From Lentzea albidocapillata subsp. violacea (GTDB lineage: Bacteria; Actinomycetota; Actinomycetes; Mycobacteriales; Pseudonocardiaceae), in the NCBI RefSeq assembly GCF_900100275.1, contig NZ_FNET01000027.1:36322-100321 (forward strand): a stretch of DNA of 64,000 nt, written 5' to 3'. Numbering within the stretch: position 1 is the stretch's first letter; every line of letters begins with the position of its first letter. The notes beneath the pieces are model-generated. The model searched no databases and was not told the DNA's origin. It saw only the letters and a list, made by a program, of their open reading frames with translations. The translations under genes were made by a program, and so were the position numbers. Positions 44,416 through 53,471 of this stretch are shown piece after piece.

Positions 44416-46482
44416 GTGGCGACGATGTCCGCTGAGCGGGCGGCCCTGGCGCCCGATCCTCAGCGCCCCCAGCACGCGCTGAGAGGGGACATCCAGGGCC
44501 TGCGCGCGCTCGCCGTCGGCATCGTGCTGCTCTACCACCTGCGGCCGGCGTGGCTGCCGGGCGGTTTCGTCGGCGTCGACGTCTTCTTCGTCATCTCCGG
44601 CTTCCTGATCATCGGCACACTGACCGGCGAAGTGCGCCGCTCTGGCACCGTGAGCCTGCGCGACTTCTACGCGCGCCGCATCCGCCGCCTGCTGCCCGCC
44701 GCGACCGTGACGCTGCTCGCCACCGTGGCCGCCGTCGTGCTGCTGCTTCCCCAGTCGCAGTGGCCCAAGATCATGCGTGAGGCCGTCGGCTCCGCGCTGA
44801 ACGCGCAGAACTGGCTGCTCGCGTTCCTGTCCAACGACTACGGGCACGCCACCGCGGGCGCCTCGCCAGTGCAGCACTTCTGGTCGTTGGCGGTCGAGGA
44901 GCAGTTCTACCTGGTCATCCCCCTGCTGCTGATCGCGAGCGCCGCGCTCGCCCGCCGGTTCGACAGCCGCGCGGTGCGGTACGCGGCGGTGGCCATCGCC
45001 GTGGTGACCGTTGCCTCGTTCGTGTTCTCGGTCGTCTACACCCGCATCGACCACGGCGCCGCGTACTTCGTGACGCCGACCCGCATGTGGGAGCTCGGCG
45101 TCGGCGGTCTGGCCGCGATGGTGCTGCACCGCGTGTCGCTCGGCCGCGCGGCCCGCGAACTGCTCGGCTGGCTGGGTTTCGCCGCCGTGGCGTTCAGCGC
45201 CGTCTACTACACGACCGACCTGCAGTTCCCAGGCTGGGTGGCGGCGGTGCCGGTGCTCGGCACGGCGGCCATGCTGATCGCCACGGACACGCTGCTCGGA
45301 CGCATGCTGGGCATGCGGCCGGCGCGCTACCTCGGCGACATCTCCTACAGCCTCTATCTGTGGCATTGGCCGGTCATCGTCGTACTGCTCGAACTGAGCG
45401 ACAACGAGCAGCTGTCCAAGAAGGAGATGCTCGTCGCCGCGGTGCTGAGCCTCGCGTTCGCCGCGGCGTCCAAGCGGTTCGTCGAGGACCCGTTCCGCCG
45501 CAACAGGTTCGGCCGCCGCCGTGGCACCTACGCCTTCGGCGCCGTGCTCGTGGTCGTCTCGGTGGTCGCTGCCTCGGTCCCCTGGTACACCTCCGTGCGC
45601 ACGCTGGACCGGCTCGCGGGCACGTCGGCGCTGGACGCAGACCACCCCGGCGCCATGGCGCTCGATCCGCGCGACCCGGTGCCGGCTCCGGCGCGCGTGC
45701 CGCTCGTCCCCGACCCGGCCATCGCGAACGAGGACGGCCCGTACCGCGGCCGCGGCGACTGCCACGTCTACCTGCTGACGTTCCCGGACAACGCCTGCTC
45801 GTGGGGTGAGGCGACGGCGCCGAAGACCGTCATACTGCTCGGCGACTCGCACGCGGCGCAGTACAGCACCCCGCTGATCGACTTCGCCGAGGGTCACGGC
45901 CGGGGTCAGTGGAAGGTCAGGACCATGACCCGCAACGGCTGCCCGTTCACCACGGTGCCGCCGTCAGAGGCGGGCTGGCCGTTCACCGTCTGCTCGGACC
46001 AGAACCTCGCCGTGCTTGAGCGGGTGAAGGCTGCGAAGCCGGACCTCGTGGTGTTGTCGGGCATGACCCGTGAGGCCTACCAAAGCGACCTGAAATGGAC
46101 CTGGGCCTCCCGCGAGGAAATGCTGCGCGGCTACCGGGAGATGCTGGGGTCGCTCAAGGCCGCGAACATCCCGGTCGCCGTCGTCAAGGACCTGCCCCGG
46201 CCGGACGGCCAGGTCCCGCGATGCCTCGAACGCAACCGCAGTGACGTGGCCGCCTGCGGGACTCCTCGCGCCGAGGCGTTCGCCGGCGCCGGAGACCCGC
46301 TCGTGGAAGCGGCGGCCGGGTTCCCCAGCACCAAGATCGTCGACCTGACGCCGTGGTACTGCCGTGACGAAGTCTGCCCCGCCGTGGTGGGCAACGTCGT
46401 GGTGTACCGCAACAACCACGTGACCAACATGTACTCGCGCACGCTCGCCACGCCGCTGCTCAGCCAGCTCGGGATGATCTGA
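44416..46482 (+). CDS. Acyltransferase 3 / SGNH fusion (OafA type)
   Basis: The 688-aa protein has an N-terminal acyltransferase-3 domain with about ten TM segments (DIQGLRALAVGIVLLYHL near residue 16, with the family His; FFVISGFLI; SLAVEEQFYLVIP). The extracytoplasmic SGNH domain starts near residue 460: ILLGDSHAAQY (catalytic Ser), a Gly-Asn block and YRNNHVTNMYS (catalytic His) near the end. It O-acetylates surface glycans or lipids. Start GTG 44416 has GAGGAG upstream. TAGCAT at 44358-44363 is a -10 candidate. It is convergent with whiA. Confidence 0.92.
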   Translation: MATMSAERAALAPDPQRPQHALRGDIQGLRALAVGIVLLYHLRPAWLPGGFVGVDVFFVISGFLIIGTLTGEVRRSGTVSLRDFYARRIRRLLPAATVTLLATVAAVVLLLPQSQWPKIMREAVGSALNAQNWLLAFLSNDYGHATAGASPVQHFWSLAVEEQFYLVIPLLLIASAALARRFDSRAVRYAAVAIAVVTVASFVFSVVYTRIDHGAAYFVTPTRMWELGVGGLAAMVLHRVSLGRAARELLGWLGFAAVAFSAVYYTTDLQFPGWVAAVPVLGTAAMLIATDTLLGRMLGMRPARYLGDISYSLYLWHWPVIVVLLELSDNEQLSKKEMLVAAVLSLAFAAASKRFVEDPFRRNRFGRRRGTYAFGAVLVVVSVVAASVPWYTSVRTLDRLAGTSALDADHPGAMALDPRDPVPAPARVPLVPDPAIANEDGPYRGRGDCHVYLLTFPDNACSWGEATAPKTVILLGDSHAAQYSTPLIDFAEGHGRGQWKVRTMTRNGCPFTTVPPSEAGWPFTVCSDQNLAVLERVKAAKPDLVVLSGMTREAYQSDLKWTWASREEMLRGYREMLGSLKAANIPVAVVKDLPRPDGQVPRCLERNRSDVAACGTPRAEAFAGAGDPLVEAAAGFPSTKIVDLTPWYCRDEVCPAVVGNVVVYRNNHVTNMYSRTLATPLLSQLGMI

Positions 46483-46508
46483 CCCGAGCCAGCCGAACGC
46501 GGCAGACC

Positions 46509-47495
46509 CTAGACCTCTGCTTCGAGCATCTCCGCCGTGACCGCGGACTCGGTGTCCGGCAGCCCCAGGTCCTTGGCCCGCTTGTCCGCCATGGCCAGCA
46601 GACGCCTTATCCGGCCTGCCACCGCGTCCTTGGTCATCTGCGGGTCCGACAGCTGACCCAGCTCCTCCAGCGACGCCTGGCGGTGCGCGAGGCGCAGCTG
46701 CCCGGCGGCGGCCAGGTGGTCCGGTGCCTCCGGGCCGAGGATCTCCAGCGCACGGGCGACCCGTGCGGCCGCCGCCACGGCCGCGCGGGCCGAGCGGCGC
46801 AGGTTCGCGTCGTCGAAGTTCGCCAGCCTGTTCGCGGTCGCGCGGACCTCACGCCGCATCCGGCGTTCTTCCCACGCCATCACGCTGTCGTGCGCGCCGA
46901 GCTTGGTCAGCATCGCCCCGATGGCGTCGCCGTCCCTTATCACCACGCGTTCGGCTCCGCGGACCTCGCGCGACTTGGACGAGATGCCCATCCGGCGTGC
47001 CGCGCCGACCAGCGCGAGCGCCGCCTCAGGGCCGGGGCAGGTGATCTCCAGCGACGAGCTGCGACCGGGTTCGGTCAGCGAGCCGTGCGCCAGGAAGGCA
47101 CCGCGCCACGCGGCTTCGGCGTCGCAGACGCCACCGGACACGACCGGCGCGGGCAGGCCGCGCACCGGGCGGCCACGCGGGTCGAGCAGACCGGTCTGCC
47201 GGGCGAGACCCTCGCCGTCCTTGACCACGCGGACGACGTACCGGGTGCCCTTGCGCAGGCCGTTCGACTGGATCGTGAAGACCTCGGCGTGGTGGCCGTA
47301 GAGCGCCTGGATCTCCTTGAGCAGCCTGCGGGCTGCGGAACCCAGGTCGAGCTCGGCCTCGACGACGACCCGGCCGGACACGATGTGCAGGCCGCCGGCG
47401 AACCTGAGCAGGGAGGACACCTCCGCGCGGCGGCAACAGGTCTTGGATACCGCGAGCCTGCTCAGCTCGTCCTTGACCGCCGACGTCATCGCCAC
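46509..47495 (-). CDS. whiA: Sporulation/cell-division regulator WhiA
   Basis: The 328-aa protein starts at GTG 47495 (MAMTSAVKDELSRL), with GGAGGG 8 nt upstream; an ATG two codons later overlaps the yvcK stop. An N-terminal LAGLIDADG-like domain (CCRRAEVSSLLRFAGGL; AWRGAFLAHGSLTEP) precedes a C-terminal helix-turn-helix (LEELGQLSDPQMTKDAVAGRIRRLL). In streptomycetes WhiA acts with WhiB on division genes. It is the last gene of the uvrC-rapZ-yvcK-whiA cluster. Confidence 0.96.
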   Translation of the reverse strand: MAMTSAVKDELSRLAVSKTCCRRAEVSSLLRFAGGLHIVSGRVVVEAELDLGSAARRLLKEIQALYGHHAEVFTIQSNGLRKGTRYVVRVVKDGEGLARQTGLLDPRGRPVRGLPAPVVSGGVCDAEAAWRGAFLAHGSLTEPGRSSSLEITCPGPEAALALVGAARRMGISSKSREVRGAERVVIRDGDAIGAMLTKLGAHDSVMAWEERRMRREVRATANRLANFDDANLRRSARAAVAAAARVARALEILGPEAPDHLAAAGQLRLAHRQASLEELGQLSDPQMTKDAVAGRIRRLLAMADKRAKDLGLPDTESAVTAEMLEAEV

Positions 47496-48463
47496 TGGCC
47501 AGTCCCTCCCACTCCGGTCTCCACGACCACTTGCCTCAGGCAACCGGCAAGTGCCTCCGGATCATGCCGTTCTGCGGCGTCCGGTGCGGCGATCTTGGCC
47601 AGATGCGTACGCGCACCCAGTGCCGAGGCGGCTCGCGTCAACCGGTCCGGGGTGGGGACCGAGTCGACGTCGGCGATCACCGCGTCCACCTTCAGCTTGG
47701 GTGCGTGTTCGCAGACTACGTCCAAATGCCGCTCCGGAGAGAAACCAGCGGTTTCACCCGGTTGGGGGACGAGATTGAGCACGAGCACCTTTTTGGCCCG
47801 CGTGTGCACGAGCGCGTCGTGCAGTTCGGGCACCAGCAGATGCGGCAAGACGCTGGTGAACCATGATCCGGGGCCGAGTACCACGACATCGGCGTCAAGT
47901 ACAGCCTGTACTGCTTCCGGACAGCCGGCAGGTCGCCCGTTCGGGGCTGTCAACCGGATGCGCTGCACCAGTCCCGGAGTGGTCGCGATGGCGACCTGCC
48001 CCCGGATCCGCCGCACGTCCGTCTCGTCCTCGTCCAAGCCGACGACGTCCGCCTCGATGTCGAGCGGATCGTTCGACATCGGCAGCACCCGGCCTGTGAC
48101 GCCGAGCAGCCTGCTGGTGAGGTCGAGCACCGCGACGGGGTCGCCGAGCTGCTCGAGCAGCCCGGCGATCACCAGGTTGCCGACCGCGTGCCCCGCGAGC
48201 GCCCCGGTGCCGCCGAAGCGGTGCTTGAACAGCGACGTCCACCGCCGGCTGGCCTCGTCGTCCCCCGCCAGCGCAGCCATGGCCTTACGCAGGTCACCGG
48301 GCGGCAGCAGGTCGGCGAGCTCGCGCCGCAGCCGCCCCGACGACCCCCCGTCGTCCGCGACGGTCACCACGGCCGTCACGTCGTCGGTGACCTGCTTCAA
48401 CGCACTCAGCGTCGCGTGCAGCCCGTGGCCGCCGCCCAAAGCAACAGCTTTCAACTTCGTCAT
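47486..48463 (-). CDS. yvcK: YvcK/CofD-like gluconeogenesis factor
   Basis: The 325-aa protein has the N-terminal VALGGGHGLHATLSAL nucleotide-binding loop, VADDGGSSGRLRRE near residue 36, PPGDLRKAM, and SWFTSVLPHLLVPEL near residue 206. It binds UDP-sugars and affects cell shape and central carbon use in Gram-positive bacteria. It overlaps rapZ and whiA by 4-10 nt, so the three are translated together. Confidence 0.95.
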   Translation of the reverse strand: MTKLKAVALGGGHGLHATLSALKQVTDDVTAVVTVADDGGSSGRLRRELADLLPPGDLRKAMAALAGDDEASRRWTSLFKHRFGGTGALAGHAVGNLVIAGLLEQLGDPVAVLDLTSRLLGVTGRVLPMSNDPLDIEADVVGLDEDETDVRRIRGQVAIATTPGLVQRIRLTAPNGRPAGCPEAVQAVLDADVVVLGPGSWFTSVLPHLLVPELHDALVHTRAKKVLVLNLVPQPGETAGFSPERHLDVVCEHAPKLKVDAVIADVDSVPTPDRLTRAASALGARTHLAKIAAPDAAERHDPEALAGCLRQVVVETGVGGTGQWR

Positions 48464-49338
48464 TCACGTCCCAGATCCCTGTGCACGACCTTCACGGCCG
48501 TGCCGTCCTCGCTTGCCAGCCGCCCGGCCAGCTCTTCGCTCAGGGCGACACTGCGGTGCTTGCCGCCGGTGCACCCGATCGCGAGCGTCAGGTAGCGCTT
48601 GCCCTCACGCCGATAGCCGGCACCGATGAGCCTGAGCAGCTCGTGGTACCGATCAAGGAACTCGTCCGCGCCCTCCTGGGACAGCACGTAGTTGCGCACC
48701 TCACCATCGAGCCCCGTCTGTTCCCTGAGCTCCGGGATCCAGAACGGGTTCGGCAGGAACCGCACGTCCATGACGAGGTCGGCGTCCATCGGCAGCCCGT
48801 ACTTGTACCCGAAGCTCAGCACCGTGACCCTGGTCCGGCTGGCCATTTCGCTGCCGAACGTGTCCTCGATCTTGGCCCGCAGCTGGTGGATGCTCAGCGC
48901 GGACGTGTCGACCACGAGGTCGGCCTCCTGCTTGAGCGGCGTCAGCAGGATCCGCTCGGCCTCGATGCCGTCCTGCAGCCGCCCGTCCCCCTGCATGGGG
49001 TGACCGCGCCGCACCGCCTCGAAGCGCCGGATCAGCACGGCGTCGGTGGCTTCGAGGAACAGCACGCGCGGCTTGTACCCACGCGCGTCGAGGTCCTTGA
49101 TGATGGCGGCCAGGTCCTCGGTGAACGCGCGGCTGCGCACGTCCATGACGACCGCGACCCGGGTGATCGCCCCGCGCGCCTGGGCGCCGAGCTCGACCAT
49201 GGTGGCGATGAGTTCCGGGGGCAGGTTGTCGACGACGAACCAGCCGAGGTCCTCCAGGCACTTGGCCGCGGTGCTGCGGCCCGCACCGGACAGCCCGGTC
49301 ACCACGGCGACTTCGATGCCGGACTTCTCCGCGTTCAC
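48460..49338 (-). CDS. rapZ: RNase adapter protein RapZ (P-loop nucleotide-binding)
   Basis: The 292-aa protein has the Walker A VVTGLSGAGRSTAAK near residue 12, WFVVDNLPPEL near residue 33, and the C-terminal region with VLSFGYKYGLPMDADLVMDVRFLPNP and IGCTGGKHRSVALSEEL, all typical. In E. coli it controls glmY/glmZ; the actinobacterial role is less clear. Start GTG 49338 has GGAG in its leader. Its stop overlaps yvcK by 4 nt. Confidence 0.95.
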   Translation of the reverse strand: MNAEKSGIEVAVVTGLSGAGRSTAAKCLEDLGWFVVDNLPPELIATMVELGAQARGAITRVAVVMDVRSRAFTEDLAAIIKDLDARGYKPRVLFLEATDAVLIRRFEAVRRGHPMQGDGRLQDGIEAERILLTPLKQEADLVVDTSALSIHQLRAKIEDTFGSEMASRTRVTVLSFGYKYGLPMDADLVMDVRFLPNPFWIPELREQTGLDGEVRNYVLSQEGADEFLDRYHELLRLIGAGYRREGKRYLTLAIGCTGGKHRSVALSEELAGRLASEDGTAVKVVHRDLGRE

Positions 49339-49586
49339 GACTACGACTCCGTTACCTGTTCATGAGCGCGACTGTGCCGCTCTCGTTTGGGCAAGCTCGA
49401 TGTTGGGTCACGCCACGACCGGACGCGCCCTTGGAGAGTCTCCACCGGAACGACCCTCACGTGCCGCAGGTTCCCCGGTTGACGGGGCGCGTCGTGGTCG
49501 TGGTCACGATCCTCACCCGGTCCGCGGAACGTTCGCAGTGCGAGCGTGACCGGTGCGGCGGGTGGGGCGGGTGAGAGGCACCGCGC
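49339..49586. other. Non-coding spacer between decayed HD gene and rapZ
   Basis: In this 248-bp stretch I see no ORF with family support and no clear hairpin. It may hold the rapZ promoter or further decayed sequence. Confidence 0.4.
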
Positions 49587-49946
49587 TCACCCCGCGACCG
49601 GGTAGCTCGACCGGAACGCCGAACACGATCTGCGTGTCCACGCGAACCGAGCCAGCCGCTCCTCGGCCCCGCTCGCTGCAGCTCGTGGCCCGCCGACTCG
49701 TGCACCGAGCCCGGACCGGACAACTCGCTTAGGGTGCAACATCGTCCCGGTGTCGTGGGTGGCCGCGCCGTACACGGCCCGCAGATGCGCGACCGGGCGC
49801 GGCGCAGCCTGAAGCTCGGTCAGCAACTCCTCGACGGACGTGGGCAACGGCCGCAGCGTCACGGCTTCGGCCAGGCCCTCGAACTCGGCTGCCACCGGCG
49901 CCGGACCTCCCGCCTGCTCCGTGAAGCGAGCCGGCTCCTGTCCCAT
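49587..49946 (-). pseudogene. Decayed HD-domain protein gene downstream of uvrC
   Basis: A 119-codon frame from ATG 49946, overlapping the uvrC stop by one base. It keeps the family's LRPLPTSVEELLTELQAAPRPVAHLRAVY, GAATHDTGTMLHP (HD motif), GAEERLARFAWT and the C-terminal AFRSSYPV. The segments between them are missing: the first His region between AHLRAV and the HD motif, and most of the C-terminal half. Intact relatives downstream of uvrC are about 200 aa. The joined fragments suggest several internal deletions. It could still be translated by coupling, but it lacks the metal-site residues. Confidence 0.6.
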
Positions 49947-51847
49947 CAGGAGTTCCCGCCCGACGAGGCCAGCGTCGCCACCACGGCCTCCGCGGTGCGA
50001 CGGCCCACCCCCGGCACGTCGCTGATCTCGTCCACTGTGGCCTGTCGCAGCTTCCGCACCGAGCCGAAGTGCTTGAGCAGCGCGGCTTTGCGGGTCTCGC
50101 CGAGGCCCGGTACCTCGTCGAGGGCCGAGGTGGTCATGCGCTTCGAGCGCTTCTGGCGGTGGTAGGCGATGGCGAAGCGGTGGGCCTCGTCGCGGACTCG
50201 TTGGAGCAGGTACAGGGCGTCGCTGGTGCGCGGGAGGATCACCGGGTCCTGCTCGCCCGGGACCCAGACCTCTTCGAGGCGTTTGGCCAGGCCCACGACT
50301 GCCACGTCGGTGATGCCCAGTTCGGCCAGGACGTCGGAGGCCGCGGCGGCCTGCGGGCCCGCGCCGTCCACCACCAGGAGGTTGGGCGGGTAGGCGAACT
50401 TGCGGAGTTTGCCGGTGTCCGGGTCTATGCCGGGGTTGGGGCCGCCGGACGCGGTTTCGCGCAGCATGGCCTGGAAGCGGCGGCGGACCACCTCGGCTAT
50501 CGAGGCGACGTCGCCCTCGGTGGCTGCCTCGCGGACGGCGAAGCGGCGGTATTCGGACTTGCGGGCCAGGCCGTCCTCGAACACCACCAGGGACGCCACC
50601 ACGTCGGTGCCCTGGACGTGGCTGATGTCGATGCACTCGATGCGCAGCGGCGCGGTGTCCAGGGACAGGGCGTCCTGGATTTCCTGCAGTGCGGCGGAGC
50701 GGGCGGTGAGGTCGCCCGCCCGGCGGAGCTTGTGCTGGGCGAAGGCCTCGGAGGCGTTGCGCGCCACCGTTTCCATCAGGGCCCGCTTGTCGCCGCGTTG
50801 CGGGACGCGCAGGACCACTCGCGAACCTCGTTGCTCGGACAGCAGGGCTTCCAGGGCCGGGGCGTCGTCCGGCAGCACCGGGACCAGCACCTCGCGCGGG
50901 GTGTTCTCGGTGTTGTCGCCGTAGAACTGCATGATGAACTGGTCGACGAGCCCGCCGTCGTCGAGGGCCTCCACCTTGTCGAGCACCCAGCCCCGCTGAC
51001 CGCGGACACGGCCGCCGCGCACGTGGAAGACCTGGACCGAGACCTCCAGCTCGTCCTGCGCGAACGCCATCACGTCGGCGTCCGTGCCGTCGCCCAGCAC
51101 GACGGCCTGCTTCTCCATCGCGCGGCGCAACGCGCCCAGGTCGTCGCGCAGCCGCGCGGCGCGTTCGAACTCCAGCTCATCCGACGCCTGCAGCATCTCG
51201 CGCTCCAGGCGGCGGACCATGTGGTCGGTCTTGCCCGCCAGGAAGTCGCAGAAGTCGAGCACGATGTCGCGGTGCTCGTCGGCCGACACCTTGCCCACGC
51301 ACGGCGCCGAGCACTTGTCGATGTACCCGAGCAGGCACGGGCGGCCGATCTGGTTGTGCCGCTTGAAAACGCCCGCCGAGCACGTGCGCGCGGGGAACAC
51401 GCGCAGCAGCAGGTCGAGCGTCTCGCGGATGGCCCAGGCGTGGGCGAACGGCCCGAAGTAGCGCACGCCCTTCTTGCGCGGGCCGCGGTACACGTGCAGG
51501 CGCGGATAGTCCTCGTGCAGCGTGACGGCCAGCACCGGGTACGACTTGTCGTCGCGGTACCGGACGTTGAAGCGGGGGTCGAACTCCTTGATCCAGTTGT
51601 ATTCGAGCTGCAGCGCCTCGACCTCGGTGGTGACCACCGTCCACTCGACGGAGGCCGCCGTCGTCACCATCTGGCGCGTACGCGGGTGCAGCCCGGCCAG
51701 ATCCGCGAAGTACGAGTTCAGCCTGCCGCGCAAGCTCTTCGCCTTGCCGACGTACACGACCCGGCCACCGGCGTCGCGGAACCTGTAGACGCCGGGAGCC
51801 TCCGGAATCGTGCCCACAGCAGGGCGATACGTCGAGGGATCTGCCAC
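49946..51847 (-). CDS. uvrC: Excinuclease ABC subunit C
   Basis: The 633-aa protein has an N-terminal GIY-YIG nuclease (APGVYRFRDAGGRVVYVGKAKSLRGR, residues about 13-90), a Cys-bearing CLLGYIDKCSAPCVG segment, a UVR domain near residues 200-235, the RNase-H-like second nuclease (IECIDISHVQGTDVVASLVVFEDG near residue 405; VVDGAGPQ) and C-terminal helix-hairpin-helix pairs (VPGLGETRKAALLKHFG, VPGVGRRTAEAVV). It makes the two incisions in nucleotide excision repair. GTG 51847 matches the usual ADPSTYRP start. Confidence 0.97.
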   Translation of the reverse strand: MADPSTYRPAVGTIPEAPGVYRFRDAGGRVVYVGKAKSLRGRLNSYFADLAGLHPRTRQMVTTAASVEWTVVTTEVEALQLEYNWIKEFDPRFNVRYRDDKSYPVLAVTLHEDYPRLHVYRGPRKKGVRYFGPFAHAWAIRETLDLLLRVFPARTCSAGVFKRHNQIGRPCLLGYIDKCSAPCVGKVSADEHRDIVLDFCDFLAGKTDHMVRRLEREMLQASDELEFERAARLRDDLGALRRAMEKQAVVLGDGTDADVMAFAQDELEVSVQVFHVRGGRVRGQRGWVLDKVEALDDGGLVDQFIMQFYGDNTENTPREVLVPVLPDDAPALEALLSEQRGSRVVLRVPQRGDKRALMETVARNASEAFAQHKLRRAGDLTARSAALQEIQDALSLDTAPLRIECIDISHVQGTDVVASLVVFEDGLARKSEYRRFAVREAATEGDVASIAEVVRRRFQAMLRETASGGPNPGIDPDTGKLRKFAYPPNLLVVDGAGPQAAAASDVLAELGITDVAVVGLAKRLEEVWVPGEQDPVILPRTSDALYLLQRVRDEAHRFAIAYHRQKRSKRMTTSALDEVPGLGETRKAALLKHFGSVRKLRQATVDEISDVPGVGRRTAEAVVATLASSGGNS

Positions 51848-51854
51848 GCCGTCC

Positions 51855-51860
51855 AGACTA
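51855..51860 (-). promoter_or_regulatory. Candidate -10 element (leaderless start) of uvrC
   Basis: TAGTCT on the minus strand, 7 nt before GTG 51847, with no ribosome-binding site. This is the leaderless spacing seen several times in the window. Confidence 0.5.
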
Positions 51861-51889
51861 TCGACGCGGTCCGACAAAAACAGAAAGGG

Positions 51890-52357
51890 TCAGGTCAGGA
51901 CCACTTGGTCGCCGTCGACCTTCACCGAGACCGCACGCAGCCCGGTCGTCGCCGGCCCCTTCTTCACCGCGCCGTCGGAGGCACCGAACTGGCTGCCGTG
52001 CGAAGGACAGGTGATGGTGCCGCCGGAAGGCTCCGCGACCATCGAACCCTGATGCGGGCACGTCGCGTCGTAGGCCTTCACCTCGGTGGCGGAGATCCGG
52101 GCGACGACGATCTTCTTGCCGCCGGGTGCGTCGACGACGGCCCCGCCGCCCTCGGGCACGTCGGCCAGGGCGACGAGCGCGGTGCCGCTGGTCCCGGCGG
52201 ATCCCGTCGGGGTCGAACCGCCCTGGGTGGGTGTGGTTCCGGATCCGGTCGAGGTCGGGGTGGAACTGCACGCCGTCACGAGTCCGCTGGGCACGGCGAG
52301 CGCAACCGCGATTCCGCACAGCGCCGCGCGCCTGCTGACCAGGCTTTCGGTGTTCAC
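51890..52357 (-). CDS. Rieske [2Fe-2S] lipoprotein, Tat-exported (first of pair)
   Basis: The 155-aa protein starts at GTG 52357 with GGAGG 7 nt upstream. The twin-arginine signal (SRRAALCG) ends in lipobox LVTAC near residue 32, followed by a Ser/Thr/Gly linker of about 35 residues. The Rieske domain has CPHQG and CPSHG spaced by the usual 16-17 residues, which ligate the cluster through two Cys and two His. There is no redox partner gene nearby. This is the stand-alone actinobacterial form. Confidence 0.9.
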   Translation of the reverse strand: MNTESLVSRRAALCGIAVALAVPSGLVTACSSTPTSTGSGTTPTQGGSTPTGSAGTSGTALVALADVPEGGGAVVDAPGGKKIVVARISATEVKAYDATCPHQGSMVAEPSGGTITCPSHGSQFGASDGAVKKGPATTGLRAVSVKVDGDQVVLT

Positions 52358-52463
52358 GACCGATCCTCCGTGGTGGTGGGTGTTCGGGGTCACACCACAG
52401 CATTACGCGAACAGGTCCGCGAGAGTTCAGCGAGAAGCCGGATGCACAGCGAACGCACAGGTC

Positions 52464-52862
52464 TCAGCCGAGCACCAGATCGTCTCCGGAACGGACGAGG
52501 GCGACCTCGGCGAGACCCGATTCCGCGGGTCCTTTGCGGACAGCGCCGGTCGAGGCGTCGAAGGTGCTTCCGTGCAACGGGCAGGTGATCACGCCGCGGG
52601 CAGGCGGGTTGACCATCGAACCCACGTGCGGGCAGGCCGGGTTGAAGGCACGGAATTCACCCGATCGAGGTTGCACGACCAACAGCTGGGCGTTGCCGGG
52701 CATGTCCACCAGCACGCCGGAGCCGTCGGGCACCGAGGAGACGGCGACGACACGGTCTCCTGGCCGGGCGGTGCCGGCACCACCCGTCTTGCGAGGAGCG
52801 GGCTCGCCACAGGCGCTCAAGGCGGCAGCGAGCCCACACAACAACACTGAACGACGATCCAC
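52464..52862 (-). CDS. Rieske [2Fe-2S] lipoprotein, Tat-exported (second of pair)
   Basis: The 132-aa paralogue has MDRRSVLLCGLAAALSACGE, a short twin-arginine signal with lipobox LSAC at residues 15-18, and the same Rieske sites CPHVG and CPLHG. GTG 52862 is 9 nt after the upstream gene. The two Rieske proteins lie 106 nt apart on the same strand and share the ending GAVRKGPAESGLAEV / GAVKKGPATTGLRAV. Confidence 0.9.
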   Translation of the reverse strand: MDRRSVLLCGLAAALSACGEPAPRKTGGAGTARPGDRVVAVSSVPDGSGVLVDMPGNAQLLVVQPRSGEFRAFNPACPHVGSMVNPPARGVITCPLHGSTFDASTGAVRKGPAESGLAEVALVRSGDDLVLG

Positions 52863-52871
52863 GAGGACCGA

Positions 52872-53360
52872 TTATCGGCGCTGGTCCTCCGCGGCGGCCT
52901 GCCGGGCCAGCGCCAGCACGGCGGTGAACGGCGGGAACCAGTGCCGCGAGTGCGACGGCGGGTTCGCCCAGCGCAGCGATCCGTACCTGGTCATCGTCGG
53001 CGGGAGCGCGATCCGGTGCGGCGATCGCACGAACTGGACCTCCGGCGGCGCCTTCAGGTGCGTGGGCAGCAACGCCACCAGTTCGGCGAGGAAGATCCAG
53101 TGTTCGCGGGGGCCGGGGATCACCGTGACCGGTCCGGCGAGCATCCGCGACTTCAGGTCGGCCAGGACTCGCGACCCGATCCGCGCCGGCATCGCCAAGG
53201 CTGTCGTGGCGGGACCCAGGGGCAGGAACACACCCTGCTCGGTGACGGTCACCTGCCAGCCGAGCAACCGGTAGCCCGCGACGGCCTCCCCGATCGCCCG
53301 TGCGTGTCCTCTGTTCTGTGGGATCCCGGCCGTGCCGGTCTCCGCGGTCGTGAGGCTCAT
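52872..53360 (-). CDS. Hypothetical protein, possible prim-pol-like N-domain fragment
   Basis: The 162-aa soluble protein from ATG 53360 has GGGGAGG about 10 nt upstream. The features AVAGYRLLGWQVTVTEQGVFLPLG and GPVTVIPGPREHWIFLAEL recall the N-terminal part of small actinobacterial proteins related to bifunctional primase/polymerases, but the metal-binding DxD motif is not evident, so no activity is claimed. It is divergent from the XRE regulator and may share its operator (53472-53492); the Rieske gene follows 9 nt downstream. Confidence 0.6.
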   Translation of the reverse strand: MSLTTAETGTAGIPQNRGHARAIGEAVAGYRLLGWQVTVTEQGVFLPLGPATTALAMPARIGSRVLADLKSRMLAGPVTVIPGPREHWIFLAELVALLPTHLKAPPEVQFVRSPHRIALPPTMTRYGSLRWANPPSHSRHWFPPFTAVLALARQAAAEDQRR

Positions 53361-53471
53361 CGGCGGTTGTCCTCCCCGTTGGTGGGTCAGGCACTGGTCA
53401 AGCCACGGGGATCCACCCGCAGCCTGACGTTGTGCAGGGTCCTTCTCACTTCCCGCCAACACCACTCGCCT

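Noticed and set aside
49457..49723. Minus-strand 88-codon frame between uvrC and rapZ
   Set aside because: No family match, no start signal, overlaps the better-supported decayed HD frame in another register.
50069..52588. 839-codon frame on the plus strand across uvrC and the first Rieske gene
   Set aside because: It spans two real genes on the other strand, has no domain and a composition typical of shadows.
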